Shown: positions 1 to 10,730 of the stretch, in pieces
Layout: each line of letters starts with the position of its first letter
Position numbering within the stretch: the stretch's first letter is position 1
Origin: Gnetum montanum
Taxonomy: Eukaryota > Streptophyta > Gnetopsida > Gnetales > Gnetaceae
Assembly (NCBI GenBank): GCA_015680685.1
Contig: MNCI01036151.1
Span: 1 to 24,617 of the forward strand
Reading direction: 5' to 3'
Length of the DNA stretch: 24,617 nt
The notes under the pieces: generated by a model
What the model was told of the DNA's origin: nothing
Database searches by the model: none
The model's input: the letters and a program-made list of their open reading frames with translations, nothing else
Made by a program: the position numbers and the translations under genes

Positions 1-1879
1 AAACTATATGAAAATCATGTCCCCAAGTGCTATATTTATAGGCTAGCATATACTCCACAATATTGGATATTTGACATCACATCTTGGGATTCAATATTGC
101 ATATTTGATATCAGAGCATGTCTAAACACAATTCATCATACCTCCATGGCTAAATAAAAACTTATTGTTAAGTGAACAAGAGGAGGAACAAGTTTCTTAC
201 AACATATTAGGTAGGTATGGGATTATTGACTAACATTTAGACTAACTTAGATGGAACAAATAGACTCTAAGTGCCCAAGGGTATACATTGCAATATTTTA
301 TAAAATTGGATGTTCATTACAGGAGAAGTGAGCATCCTACACAAAACTAACATCCAACTCCTCTAACAGCTAAAGAGCAAGGAAGAAGAAGATTCAATGA
401 TCATGAAGAGTCCTCATCACATGGTATTGCTTCTTATTATTTAATGAAGATAGTCCCACTTCTAGTTTGCACTTCCTACTACAATCACAACAAAATTATG
501 GATTAGTATGTAATGTGTAACATATAGCTTTTAAGTACCTTGTCTCATTGGTGGTTACACTTAGCTAGGTTGTGATTATTGTGGATTGATCTCATTAATA
601 GTGTTAGTAGGAAAGTTGAAAAATAGGTGAAATGGATAAGTGGTCCATTAAATTCTGAAAGTTCAATGCAATGAAATGCTTGAAGTGGGTTTAAGAATTC
701 ACAATAATAAAAAGAGGATTTACTAAAAAAAATTGTGAAGATGCATACAATTGGATGTTATTAATGAGGCATGTAAAAAGAGTTCATTTCAAGAAAGTAT
801 AAGCAATAAAGAACTTAACTAACCCAACCAAAGGATATGTAAGTGGATCCTCCCCAAAGCATGCGTAGGCCTTTTATTGTCATTGCATAACTTCAAACCA
901 AGAAGTCTATGGGTGCCATGGATGATTAATGGTTATGAAGAGTTAAAAAAAAACCTAGAAGAAACTACCTAAGAATTTTGACACATAAAACTAGGACATC
1001 AAACAAGAAAATGAAACCAATAGTGAGGTGAGACATGGGAAGCATAGATGGATGAGAGAGAGAGTGAAATGGAGTTCCTGATTAAGGTCACATGAAGTCC
1101 CTCATGAATTTTGTGGTTAAATGACTTAATAAGATCCATCCTTAGTCCAAACCAAAACCAACCACATTTAGTGACATTGCATCACCATTCTAAGACTAGT
1201 TTACCTACTAAGACATAAAAGTGCTTCCAAAAAACAACCACTATTTCTTATTAGAGAAGAAAAGAGAAGTAGGAAGTGAGGAAGGGTTGTAGTTATAGGG
1301 GACCATTAGGCATGTGTAGAATGTCTTTCTAATCTCATAACTATTGTTTGTAGCTCAATTATTTTGTTTAATGGATGTGCTTTGAATTCCCATCATTTTT
1401 TATAATGGGAACCACACCATGAAAAGACTTATTTAACTTCCTATTATTAGTTAACACGAAATGATAAGAAATCCATGAAAACACACATGCATCCAAGCAA
1501 GCAAAAAGGCACAAAGAGTACCAAATCCCCTTGAAGTCACACCTTGTTCAAACCTTTGAATTCTTTCCAAATCTAAAAGCTAACAAAGTCACAAGTTCAT
1601 TAAATTTTTATTAATGAAAAAGAGACTACACATTTCTAGAATAAGGAAAGGCACAGAGTTTGTGGATGGGTGGATGTTGTGGATCCACTACTTATTACAT
1701 GAAAAAGAAACCATGCTCTAATTATTTGTAACAAAATTCAAAGCTAGAATCTAGATACCAACAATCAAATAATAGGATAGTACATGCCCACATTAATTAG
1801 ACCACATTGTACCCAAGTGGCAATAAGGCACAACACTATTAAAACATAATAAGAAAAATACATCCAAATAAAGAAAAAT
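1..1879. other. AT-rich left flank without recognisable gene
   Basis: I see no coding region, RNA gene or clear repeat array here. All frames are closed at short intervals. The stretch lies beyond the C-terminal side of the minus-strand integrase remnant that follows. It may therefore be the 3' part of that old Athila-like element (env-like region, untranslated region or LTR), but I could not match it to anything. No second LTR copy is in the window to compare with. Confidence 0.5.
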
Positions 1880-1880
1880 N
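1880..1880. other. Ambiguous base, possible collapsed assembly gap
   Basis: A single N lies in AT-rich sequence. The other N in the window (4275) marks a real loss of sequence, so this one may also stand for a gap of unknown length and not just one uncertain base. Confidence 0.5.
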
Positions 1881-2049
1881 GGGATTCTAGTAGAGGACCT
1901 TATCTCCTAGTTGAAATTTGACTTTTTTAATTTTAAGGTCATGGAGCTTTTTGTTGAATACCTTGTGCAACTCATTAGATGATAGGGTGATTTTCATCTA
2001 GCAAGTTGAGATTCATTAATATTTCTTTTTGTACTAGACTCAAGTCAAG

Positions 2050-3029
2050 GTCAAGGTCATACGCTATTGAAAGTGTATAAAGCTTGGATTGAATAGGAAG
2101 TGTTGCTAGTTTTCCATACACCAGCTCATAGGATGAATAGACTATAGGAGGTTTTCATGTTGAGTAGTAGGTCCAAAGGGCATAGTTGAGTTTTGTGCTT
2201 CAGTCTTTCCTATATCTATTGACAGTTCTTGTTAGAATCTTTGTGATTTCCCTATTAGTAACCTTAACTTGACCATTGGCTTAGGGGTGGTAGGGTGTTG
2301 TTAGTTTATGTTCAACCCCCAAGCATTGGATAAGATTTCAAAAGGTAGTACCTATAAATTAAGTTCCATTATAAAAAATTAATGCATGTGAGACACCAAA
2401 CCTATTTACAACAATTTTTTGTACAAATTGAGTAGTAGTATAAGATGTATAGTCAGTGATGGTTGTTATCTTTGTTCATTTTATACAATAGTCAACAACA
2501 ACTATGATGTATGCCTTTCCATTTGACATGGACATGATGGAAACCATGAAATCAATTCCCTAGTTGTTGAAGTGTTTTAATGGTTGGATCTATTGTTGAG
2601 GTCCCTTCATTCAAGTAATCATTCCATCATCTCATTTGTAGCATTCACAAGAATGGACATATTGATGAGCATCCTTAAAGATTATTGGACAATAATACCT
2701 TGCCATCATGATTTTAATTCCCATGCATCTCACAAAATAGTGGTCACCAAAAGAACCTTCATGAGCATCTTGGAGAATGCATAGTTGATTAGCATCAGGA
2801 ACACATCAATGAACTATGCCATTGATGCATACCTTATAGTCGTGTCTGTTGATCTCCATAAAGCATTTTACCTAGTGAAGAAACTATTGTTTCTTTTGAT
2901 GGTTCAACCCTTGTGGTATCTCTTGGGTGAGAAGATAGGTGAGAATGCCATCATACAATTTAGGCTTAATAGACAATTATTTAGTTATAGCCCCAACAAA
3001 GAGGAGTTCATCAGGGAACATATTAGATA
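2050..3029 (-). pseudogene. Decayed Athila-like gypsy integrase (interrupted outer element)
   Basis: Read on the minus strand, this is the linker and integrase of a Ty3/gypsy polyprotein. An FPDE linker lies near 3015. It is followed by a degraded HHCC zinc-binding region (about 2600-2800) with a YYCPIIFKDAH segment. The catalytic core has GIDFM near 2540, an RFGVSHALI segment near 2400 and a YHP-stop-ANGQVKV motif near 2280. The second catalytic Asp reads as Tyr and the Glu as Lys, and stops are scattered throughout, so it is inactive. The RNase H end of the same polyprotein resumes at 20418, on the far side of the 17-kb insertion. The Athila-like assignment rests on the FPDE linker, a D-L-G protease and the gag pattern on the right. 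Confidence 0.75.
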
Positions 3030-3034
3030 GTGGA
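3030..3034. repeat. Target-site duplication, left copy (GTGGA)
   Basis: GTGGA directly precedes the TGAAACACC start of the 5' LTR. The same five bases directly follow the 3' LTR at 20413-20417. Five base pairs is the usual duplication made by gypsy integrases. Confidence 0.93.
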
Positions 3035-3248
3035 TGAAACACCATGAAAATTATGAGTCGGCCTCAGGCAAAGATTCGCAATTCAAGCAAAAGCGCGCAT
3101 CAGCTTTGTTCAAGGACAAGTTTACGCTCTATTACGCACGGCAGCGTAATGAGCGTAATAAGCTCTAAAATAGTCGAAGGCAGAGTCTAGAGAAGCACAA
3201 CAGTTCGACACTTTTTCTCATGGCGTATGGATAACTTGTCTTTACACT

Positions 3249-3425
3249 CGTTACGCACGGCTGCGTAGTGAGCGTAAATTAGACATTATTTACGCTTCGT
3301 TACGCGCAGCTGCGTAGTGAGCGTAAATTAGACATTGTTTATGCTTCGCTACGCGTAGCTGTGTAGTGAGCATAAGTTAGATATTGTCTACGCCTCATTA
3401 CGCGCGGCTGCGTAGTGAGCGTAAG
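3249..3425 (+). repeat. 49-bp tandem repeats in LTR U3, about 3.7 copies
   Basis: Units start at 3249, 3298, 3347 and 3396. Each begins CGTTACGC or a close variant and contains a TACGC...GCGTA inverted pair, then GTGAGCGTAA. A related hairpin (ATTACGC, 6-nt loop, GCGTAAT) sits just upstream at 3131-3150. The position upstream of the TATA box fits enhancer-like U3 repeats, but that role is inference. Confidence 0.85.
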
Positions 3426-3540
3426 ACAATTTTGAGCCTATTGTTTTTATACCATGTTACGCTCCTACACGCAACACAACGCAAATGGGTGTAATATAGC
3501 AAGCAATTGAAGCACGCTCAACATGTACCTGCTTTTCACA

Positions 3541-3570
3541 TGCACAACACGCAAACGAGCATGTTGTGCG
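3541..3570 (+). repeat. Inverted repeat upstream of LTR promoter
   Basis: Arms 3541-3551 and 3560-3570, read as TGCACAACACG and CATGTTGTGCG, flank an 8-nt loop about 95 bp upstream of the TATA box. Pairing is slightly imperfect here and perfect in the 3' LTR copy (19493-19522). It may be a protein-binding site or a hairpin. Confidence 0.6.
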
Positions 3571-3664
3571 TAGTCACAGTCTGACTTAAAATGGTCATGT
3601 CAACGGAAGCTGAAATATTCGGGACCCACGTCAAGGTTGGGCCTTTTTATGGGACCTCGCAGCC

Positions 3665-3672
3665 TATAAATA
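3665..3672 (+). promoter_or_regulatory. TATA box of the 5' LTR
   Basis: TATAAATA is identical in both LTRs (19617-19624 in the 3' copy). Transcription would be expected to start about 30 bp downstream, near 3695-3705, marking the U3/R boundary. Confidence 0.75.
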
Positions 3673-4274
3673 GGTCAGTCGGCAAAGATACAAAGGCGGC
3701 AGAAAATCAAAAGGGCAAGAGCATTTTTCTGAGCAAGGAAGCACCTATCACCTTGAGCAGAGAAACAAAGAGCAACCTTTTGACAACTGCCGACAGCACC
3801 ATCTTTCAGCAAGAGCAGAGCACAGTGCGCTTGAGCCTTAGCAACAAGAGAGATCATTCTTTCGGGAAAGACACGACTTTCTCCATTAGCATTGCTGCCC
3901 TAAGCAGAACCTACTCGAAGCAAAGAAGCCGACCAGGGAGTGTGAGATTGTCTCGCCCAGTTTGCAGACTCTACCGGTCAGAAATAGTTGATCGGCAGAC
4001 CTCAGAGCTTGGCCATCCTTGCATCCCAGCTTTCATCTACGAGGTAGATCGGACTTCTGTCTGGGCAGTTTCCTTATTGTTTTGTGCTCATTTTTTGCAT
4101 CAAGTTATTGGGGGGTCTCTCCCATTGTAACGTGACACACAAATCATACATTCTTTCAAAAATCTCAAAACATAGATCTTTGAAAATCACGCGTCTCTCT
4201 CCCAATTAGCATCTCTTCGGCGTGTTTGACGTTATCATCGTAGCGATCCATCCACGTCGTATTCTTCCCGTTTC

Positions 4275-4275
4275 N
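4275..4275. other. N marking lost LTR end and primer-binding site
   Basis: The alignment with the 3' LTR stops exactly at this N. At least 208 bp of LTR, the tRNA primer-binding site and part of the leader are absent after it. The simplest reading is an assembly gap written as one N. Confidence 0.8.
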
Positions 4276-4542
4276 ACGCTAGAAGGAGGGCCTTCAGGCT
4301 CCGATCCAAATACTTCGGGTAGCCTTGGTAGTGATGCATACCGTAAACCATAGACGTAATACCTATAGGGAAGTCTACGGTCAATCACGTGGTATAGATC
4401 GGTCGCAAGGACGATTTCTTTGAAATCCAACAGGGTAGAAAGCCTATTTTGAGCTTTTGTTGCCAACTATTCCTTAGATCCGGCTATCACTTATCATTAA
4501 TCTTATTGCCTAAGGGATTCTTTGTACACAACCACAACTGCC
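4276..4542 (+). other. Residual leader between gap and gag
   Basis: This stretch matches neither LTR and holds no convincing reading frame. It is what remains of the untranslated leader before the gag start codon. No primer-binding site is visible. A further upstream ORF, as in some Ogre elements, could have been in the missing part, but nothing here shows one. Confidence 0.55.
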
Positions 4543-6920
4543 ATGGTCCTTACCGATCTGGGTGCCACATCCGTGAACCCTGTTGTCACCCGACCAGCTC
4601 CAGGTGCAACAGAATCGCAGGGACCATTGCGCCATTCATTGAGACTCTAGGGAAAAGAGCCTATCTTCACGGTTATAACCCCTGAAGAATACAACTTCAT
4701 ATGCGTTAAGATCCAGGTGAAGTTGGCTCTAAGCTGAGCTGAACTTGAAGCAAAAAGGAACTTTGAGGTGCTCCACCGAGGGGGCTATGATTTTAAGCCA
4801 ACAGCTTACGACATAATCTCCTTGACCGAACACCAACACGAAATTATTATGCAGTTGGTCATGGCAAAAGGTCAGGCTTCACAAGCAGTGCTGGAGCCCC
4901 AGCATGGGGAGGAGGAAGAGGACGACTTTGCGGCCCAGTTGGAACATTCGTTCCATACTCTGGAACCTTCGTTCCATGCCTTGAGCCCCCAGACGCATGT
5001 AAATCCTCTGTTTCCTTTCAACGGAGAGGCTGCCTCTCTTAACACGGCCCCGACGACATAGATGCACGTCCTTGTCCTTCCAAAGGCTGCTGCGCAACTG
5101 TCTGGGCTACAAGTACAAATCCCCCACAATGATGTGGGGGTAGTTTCATCACCACGCGTACTTAGCATCCCAGCGGTGGTCCCGGTGACCGTTGCACCCC
5201 ATTTCATTCATCAGATATAGCCTTACAGCATGTCCACAACGCGCCCGGCGTAGAATTTATCATTTCCGCCCCCTCTGACCCAACAGGTTACCGTAGTTGT
5301 CCAACCAACTTACGCCCAACAGCCTGCTACAGGTCAATGGGACAACCTAGCGGTGCAACAGACCCAGTCTGTGGTGTACAGCGCGCAACCCCCAATCGCG
5401 CCAGCAATGTATGTTCCACAGGGGGTATCGTAGTACTTACATCCTTATCTTGCTTAGCAGGCGGTGGTCAACCCCCCTGCGCAGACTAGTGGGTGGTGGT
5501 CTTCACAGGCTCCCCCACCTGTCGGGATCCCCGCCCCACCAGCAGCCAGTCGACCCCGCCCGTCCTTTCCGTTTCCTAGCGCCGTCCTCCCGATCCAACC
5601 TCCTGTGCCATCCACACAAACACCTCAGTTAACAGGCCTGGACCAAGCCTTCCAGCTGATCCAGAATCTAACCGAAGAGGTTCGACGCCTCAAGGCCGCT
5701 GGTTCTGACACCGTCCAGATCATGGACTTTTACCACGACGATCCGATCAGTTCAGCGGTCCCTATGCTGTCATTACCGCCGGGGATGTCCCTCCCCCATT
5801 TCACCAAATATAATGGGGAGGAGGATCCCAACGCCCACTTAGTCACCTTTCGATCTGAATCCTTGTTGCTTCAACAGTGGCCACATACGATTATCAGAGT
5901 CTTTGCGATGTCATTAATAGGGAAAGCCTTGGACTGGTACCGAGCCCTCCCATGCTCTTCTATCTCAACCTTGGAAGAGCTGCTGACTCAGTTTGTGACC
6001 TGCTTCAAATACAACCTAAAGCCGGAAGTCACACTGGATCAGCTCATGGGGGTGAAGCAAGACCCGCTCGAGCCCGTCCAAAAGTTTATATAGCGCTGGA
6101 CTGCTACCTTGAATGAGATCTACGAACCGATCGTGGACTCACATACGCTCGCTATGTTCAAAGGGGCAGTCAATGACTTCATCAAGTCGAAGCTGTACTA
6201 CCTTTCCCCCAGTAACTTACATCAGGCCTTCACACAAGTTAGAGGCATCCAAGATGCTGCAGAGGCCAGCAAAGACCCGACGTATGTCACCTATAGGAAT
6301 GCACACAACAAGGCCAAGGACAAGGGTAAGGCAGCAACAACGACGGTAGCCGTGCTGACTAAAAACGCAAAAAAAAGAACAAGAAGGCACCCACAGCAGC
6401 GCCCCCCGAGGCCACGGCGGGGGCTGGCACCAGCCAAGCCACAACTGCCCCTGAAGGCTCCCCCCAGCCAAAACCAAATTTTGAGCGTAAAGATCGTTCA
6501 AAATATGCAGTTTTACCTGTGAAGCATTCCGAATTGTTGAAACAACTATTAGCGGCAAGGCACATTCAACCTAAGAAGGTGTCCGAGGAAGCTATGAAGC
6601 ATCACAGACGTCACTGTGAACTGCTGAAGGACCCTTCTTTAGCCCTCCCTAACGAACTAGCAGTTCCGAGATCTTTCAGGCTGGACCATTTCTGTGACTA
6701 CCACCAGATGTGTGGTCACGACATGGATTACTGCTGGGCATTGAAGGACGACATTCAACACATGATCGACAAAGGTCATCTAAAATTAGACAGCAGTAAC
6801 CCGACGCATCCGGAAAACCAAACACTGGATGTATATAAGGACCCGTTGAATGCAAACTACGATCCTTATACAGTCACTATGGTGAGTACGGATGGTGAGC
6901 GTAAGGGACCGCCAAAATAG
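4543..6920 (+). pseudogene. gag: gag polyprotein (capsid and zinc knuckle), broken
   Basis: This is the structural protein that would form the particle and bind the RNA genome. The chosen ATG (4543) has a good context (GCCATGG), and one frame runs from it to about 6365. The N-terminal third is Gln/Pro-rich (about 5270-5640). The capsid-type gag domain follows (about 5770-6290), with LIGKALDWYRALP near 5910 and an FTQVRGIQDA segment near 6230. A run of eight A near 6370 shifts the frame by one base. The second frame carries a zinc knuckle of the CX2HX4HX4C form (CDYHQMCGHDMDYC, about 6690-6735) followed by a typical LKDDIQHMIDKGHL. In-frame stops lie at 4648 (TAG), 4735 (TGA), 5059, 5218, 5251, 5431, 5455, 6091 and 6918 (all TAG). 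The frame continues into the protease. Confidence 0.85.
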
Positions 6921-7058
6921 CCTTTTGTTTTGCGCGTGCCTGCCAGCTCACCAAGGGGGCCAACTACTTCATCGGTAGCCAGTGGGGTCTCACAGCCACC
7001 TTTCATCATACGAGCACCTTCCCAAGTACGCCCTTAGTCACGTGGCAGTACTCAAGCC

Positions 7059-8351
7059 GTGGCTCCGTCCGCGCGCACGCCTAGAGCGCCCTTCATTATC
7101 AGGGCGCCAGAACCACGGCCTCCTCCTTTTACGCAGGGGCAAACCTCCGATCAAAATAACCAGTCATCACCTCCTAAGAGAAAGGAGGAGGACACTACAA
7201 CCAATGCAACAAAAGACCACGTTACGCTCGGCTTCCCTAAGCCTAGGCCCCTGGCCTCTGTGCCTTTGTCTATGCCTCAGAAGCAGGCAAAAGGTATAGA
7301 AAAGCAGCCACCTTCTCTTGATAGGAAAAAGAAGGACCCTCCCACTGATTCCGCTCCGCCTCGAGAGATCCGTCTCTTGGGCCGAATGGAGGAGGACAAG
7401 GGGGATAAACAACCCCGCCGAGAGAAGGACCTCCTTGGTGCATTCACACAAGTCAAACAAGCTCTTAAGCAAAAGAACACAGTGTTGAGCCTGTACGACT
7501 TACTGATGACGTCTCGAGAACACCGTGAGGCTATGGTACGCATGCTAACATCCATATCAGTGGATGACAACCTACCAGCAGAAGAGGAAGCGATACACGC
7601 TATCATGTTTCCTTCCGAAGCTGAACAACCCAAGCCTACCTCGCTGACCTTTCTTGACGAGTCCGTCAAAGGCGACCCAGAGAAAGGTCAAGTAACGACT
7701 GAGCCTATGTTCATTACCATTCGAGTCGGCCAGTATCGGATTCGGAGGGTGCACATGGATGATGGCACAGCAAGTAACGTCGTTCCTTATTCCATAGTGG
7801 ATAGGCTGGGCTTGGTCGACCAGATCACTCCCATGACGACAGCCTGCGTAAAATCGTTTAACGGAACACGGGTTCAAGTTAAGGGAACGGTGCGTATTGA
7901 ATTTGTGGCAGGGGATCAATTCCCAACTGAAGCCACATTCTTAGTCATCGAGGAGATGCCTGGTTTCAACTTGATCTTAGGGAGGTCGTGGTTAGCCTAG
8001 CTGAGGGCAGTTTCGTCACCGATACACCAGGAGATACACCTACCCTACGCCGGGGGGGAGGTCATCATACGCGGCGACGAGGTCACTCCCAGGACTATCA
8101 ATAACATTGAAGAAGAACGGGGTTCGGAGATTGAAACAGCTGACGATCAGTCCCATCTACAAGCCCCTAAACAAACCGACAACAACGACGACAGTCTAGC
8201 CTGAGCCGACCTACCATTTTCGGATGACAGCGTAGAGGAGTCAAACCACAAGCCTCCTCGCCCTTACGGAGCGCTTAACGTAAAGGCCATTAAGAGAAAA
8301 TTGTGTATCGATGGTTGAACGATGTTCTTCTACATGCACCGCCATTCTCTT
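7059..8351 (+). pseudogene. pro: Retropepsin-like protease and linker up to the intron
   Basis: This is the aspartic protease that would cut the polyprotein, in the same frame as the second part of gag. The active-site loop is VHMDDGTASNV (about 7748-7780), with DDG where gypsy proteases have D-S/T/G-G. The domain ends with FNLILGRSWL (about 7965-7997). A Pro-, Lys- and Arg-rich spacer precedes it. After the TAG at 7998 the frame runs on for 117 codons, interrupted only by TGA at 8202 and 8316, and ends on a codon boundary at a GTAAGT splice donor (8352). The long open extension argues that the polyprotein did not stop after the protease but was joined by splicing to reverse transcriptase at 13492. 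Confidence 0.85.
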
Positions 8352-8532
8352 GTAAGTCAGCGCACTCCCCATTTAACAACTTCTTTTGTTTCAACATACT
8401 TTTACGCTACATTTGCTTTCTGTGTCTATCCTTTGTACTGTTTGCGTCTTTTATCATATTCGCGTTAGTTACGCTTTCACATTACTTCACGAATTTATAC
8501 AGGATTACACTTTTGTTACAATTTAAGCAGTT

Positions 8533-8772
8533 GGCCTGCAACGGCCTTAAACTAGTTATCCAAAATCAACCTATCCATACTGTTGTACGTAGTTACGCAG
8601 TCGGCCCGCAACGGCCTTAAACTAGTCATCTGAAGTTATCTACTATCATTATTTACTCTTGCTACACAATAGGCAATAGGCCTGCAATGGCCTTAAACTA
8701 GTAACGCAGTCTTGCATACTATAACCATTTACGCTGGAATACACAACGGGCCCGCAACGGCTTTAAACTAGT
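8533..8772 (+). repeat. Four spaced copies of a 24-bp core
   Basis: Near-identical cores, GGCCTGCAACGGCCTTAAAC plus TAGT, lie at 8533-8556, 8603-8626, 8679-8702 and 8749-8772, spaced 70, 76 and 70 bp. Only the core is well conserved; the spacers have diverged more. The cores hold two GGCC palindromes. They lie in the sense intron and just downstream of the antisense gene's stop codon, so they could serve either transcript. Confidence 0.8.
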
Positions 8773-8952
8773 TATTACATCCCATCAGTATCACTTAGAC
8801 AGAATCCTTAACATATATTTTCATGCTGACGCAGACAAAAGAATAAAAAGTTAAACAACAAACTAATATCCATTAGACTTTACAACAATCCATCAGTAGT
8901 CATTCATAACAATACCCAACCTCGCATCAATAAAATTTTGCGTAAATAATAA

Positions 8953-9201
8953 TTACGCATTCCCTCTACTACCACTGTCACCGGTATCTCTCAACTCCGA
9001 ATCTAGCCCCAACAGGTCGTCGTCCAGTGGGCCATCGTTTCTGGGAATTATGCCTTCATGAAAGATTACCCCTTCACGAGGCTCTCGTTCCGGCACTGGC
9101 TTTACGGGAGAATGCTCTTCATTGTTGCATTCCTCCTCTACTTCCTCTGTTGCCTCTCCCAGCCCCTCAGCTAGCGTATTTTCCCTATCTTCTTCTGGCA
9201 C
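8953..9201 (-). other. Antisense gene last exon, acidic tail and stop
   Basis: The exon begins after ATTTGGGTTTAG in phase 0 and encodes 82 residues ending in TAA (8955-8953). It is strongly acidic (EEDREN..., EEVEEE..., DDDLLGLDSE). No premature stop is present. I saw no clear AATAAA on the minus strand downstream. Confidence 0.65.
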
Positions 9202-9281
9202 CTAAACCCAAATAACATTAAAAAATTAGAGTAGACAACACAAGCCAGAGAACTTTCCGACTAAGTCATGCATGAACTTAC

Positions 9282-10099
9282 CCGCGATAGTCCTACATCC
9301 ATAGCAAAGGGGAGCTTGTCTAGGCCAGCCCACAGGCGCTGCATAATCTCGTCCTCAATCAGGTCTGGCCACACATCCTCGTCCAACGGAGCTCCAGCTT
9401 TCACCTTCCCTTTCTCCACGCTACTCCAGTGGGGTGGATCCGGGAAGAAGGTAGGGATCGTAGCCTGATTCCCAGGGAGAACCATTGCCCTCTTCGGGGA
9501 TGCAGTTACGGTCACCTGCTCTTCGAACTTCTTAAAAGCTTCGCACTCTCCGATGGTGTCCATGAAAACTTCTAGGGATCGAGCTTTGACGGTAGAATCA
9601 CGGTAGTGTTTTCGATAAGCGGCGCTTTCCCTTTTATATAGGTGCTCGTAATCCTTCTCCTTCTGCCCCCACTCCTGTACGCTGGCGCAGTAGTCCCTCC
9701 AGTCCCGGCTTTTCTGAGCTAGGAGTTCAATTTGCATCCTCTGCTCTACTAACGCCCGACTAGTCTGAACGCTGTTCTTGATGGCTGTCCAATAACGGGA
9801 GTGGTCGATAATAGCGGTATGCCAGTCTTCATCCCCTGTCACTCGAGCCTGTAGGAATTTGTATCGTGACCTCAGGTCCTCGACTTCTTTGGTCAAGGAC
9901 TCAACCCTCTGCTCCTACCGCTACAACCTTTTCCATAGGTTTTCATTAACGCCCCTACTTTTCCATATGGAGCGTGTCGAGCGTAATGCACATTTATGCA
10001 TTTCCTTATAAATGTGACGTGGCACAACTGCCCCATCAGATGGAGGCTCCGCTGTGTCCAAATCAATGGGCTCCGCGGGATCCCATCGGAGGTGAGCTC
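9282..10099 (-). other. Antisense gene exon 7, coiled coil
   Basis: The exon begins after TTTTCTGTTAG, in phase, and ends TCGCGG|GTAAGT. The central part, from about 9910 to 9560, is rich in Glu, Gln, Arg, Lys and Leu in a spacing that suggests a coiled coil for dimerisation (for example LTKEVEDLRSRYKFLQARV). Two TAG stops at 9923-9921 and 9917-9915 lie at Gln-like positions in the start of the coil. Confidence 0.65.
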
Positions 10100-10177
10100 C
10101 TAACAGAAAACAAGCATCAATATGGATGACACATTACTAAAACATTATGTCGTAAACTCATTACAGCTATAACATAC

Positions 10178-10649
10178 CTGCGCCAGGTTCGACGTGCTCC
10201 AAATGCTCGATCATGTCATTAACGACGCCTTCCATGAAGGCAAATTTGTTGGGGAAGTCTTTCCATATTTTGCTCACAGCAGCAGATGTAGACGCATCTT
10301 CTTCCCTTGTAGCGTAATTTGGTTAGACACTCCATCTATTGACAAGATCCTGCAAACATGCTAACGCACTCATTACCTCTACCAGTGACAGTGGCAACTT
10401 CACCAATCTCTTTCACCCCTTTCTCTTCATGCACATGATCTCGTGTGCCGCTAGTCCCAGTAGCTGGAGTTTTTTCATGGACTTGGTTATATGCGCGGCT
10501 CCCACTAGCAGCTGGGGCCTCCTCACGCACTAGAGCCTGCACATGGCTCAGATTAACAGATGGTGCCTCTTCTTCCAAAATTGAGGCCCCCTCCCCACGG
10601 CTTAGTATCATCGCCCTTGTCTCAGGGGTCAATTGCCCGGTCATTTTTA
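10178..10649 (-). other. Antisense gene exons 5/6, junction unresolved
   Basis: The region opens in phase after GGTGTAAACAG with MTGQLTPETRAMIL. It continues through an Ala/Glu/Ser-rich linker, then changes frame near 10340-10370. It resumes with a KIWKDFPNKFAFMEG segment and ends GGCGCAG|GTATGT. Between the two frames lie GTAATG and TTTGCAG only 27 nt apart end to end, too short for a functional intron and wrong in phase. Either an intron lost most of its length or a one-base indel occurred. A TAA is at 10325-10323. Confidence 0.55.
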
Positions 10650-10730
10650 CTGTTTACACCACCACATGTTAGCGTATAAGGCCAGACCATCTAAATAAAA
10701 CATTGCGTACTACAATCCTTTCACACTTAC

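Larger units (their letters stand above)
3035..4274 (+). repeat. 5' LTR, 3' end missing at an N
   Basis: These 1,240 bp align end to end with 18987-20204 of the 3' LTR. The lengths differ by exactly one 22-bp gap (3861-3882 here, absent there). The LTR starts TGAAACACC. The last ~208 bp of the 3' LTR (20205-20412) have no counterpart: the match stops at the N at 4275. By eye the two copies differ at about 6-8% of positions, mostly C/T and G/A changes. This copy holds four 49-bp repeats, a palindrome and a TATA box. Confidence 0.93.

Noticed and set aside
2584-3030. Plus-strand frames of 66 and 81 codons in the left flank
   Set aside because: They are opposite the minus-strand integrase remnant, and their translations show nothing.
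3249-3425. Regular repeats as a CRISPR array
   Set aside because: The units are contiguous tandem repeats inside a plant LTR without unique spacers, and no cas gene is present.
3591-4130. 179-codon open frame in the 5' LTR
   Set aside because: The LTR TATA box lies inside it, so the LTR transcript would lack its start. The 3' LTR copy is frameshifted, and the sequence resembles no protein.
6217-6565. Minus-strand frames of 113 and 68 codons opposite gag
   Set aside because: They overlap the gag domain and zinc-knuckle linker, whose sense frame is clearly real.
8303-8620. 105-codon plus-strand frame at the intron start
   Set aside because: It has a hydrophobic, low-complexity translation, crosses the splice donor and runs into the intron repeats. 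No domain is seen.
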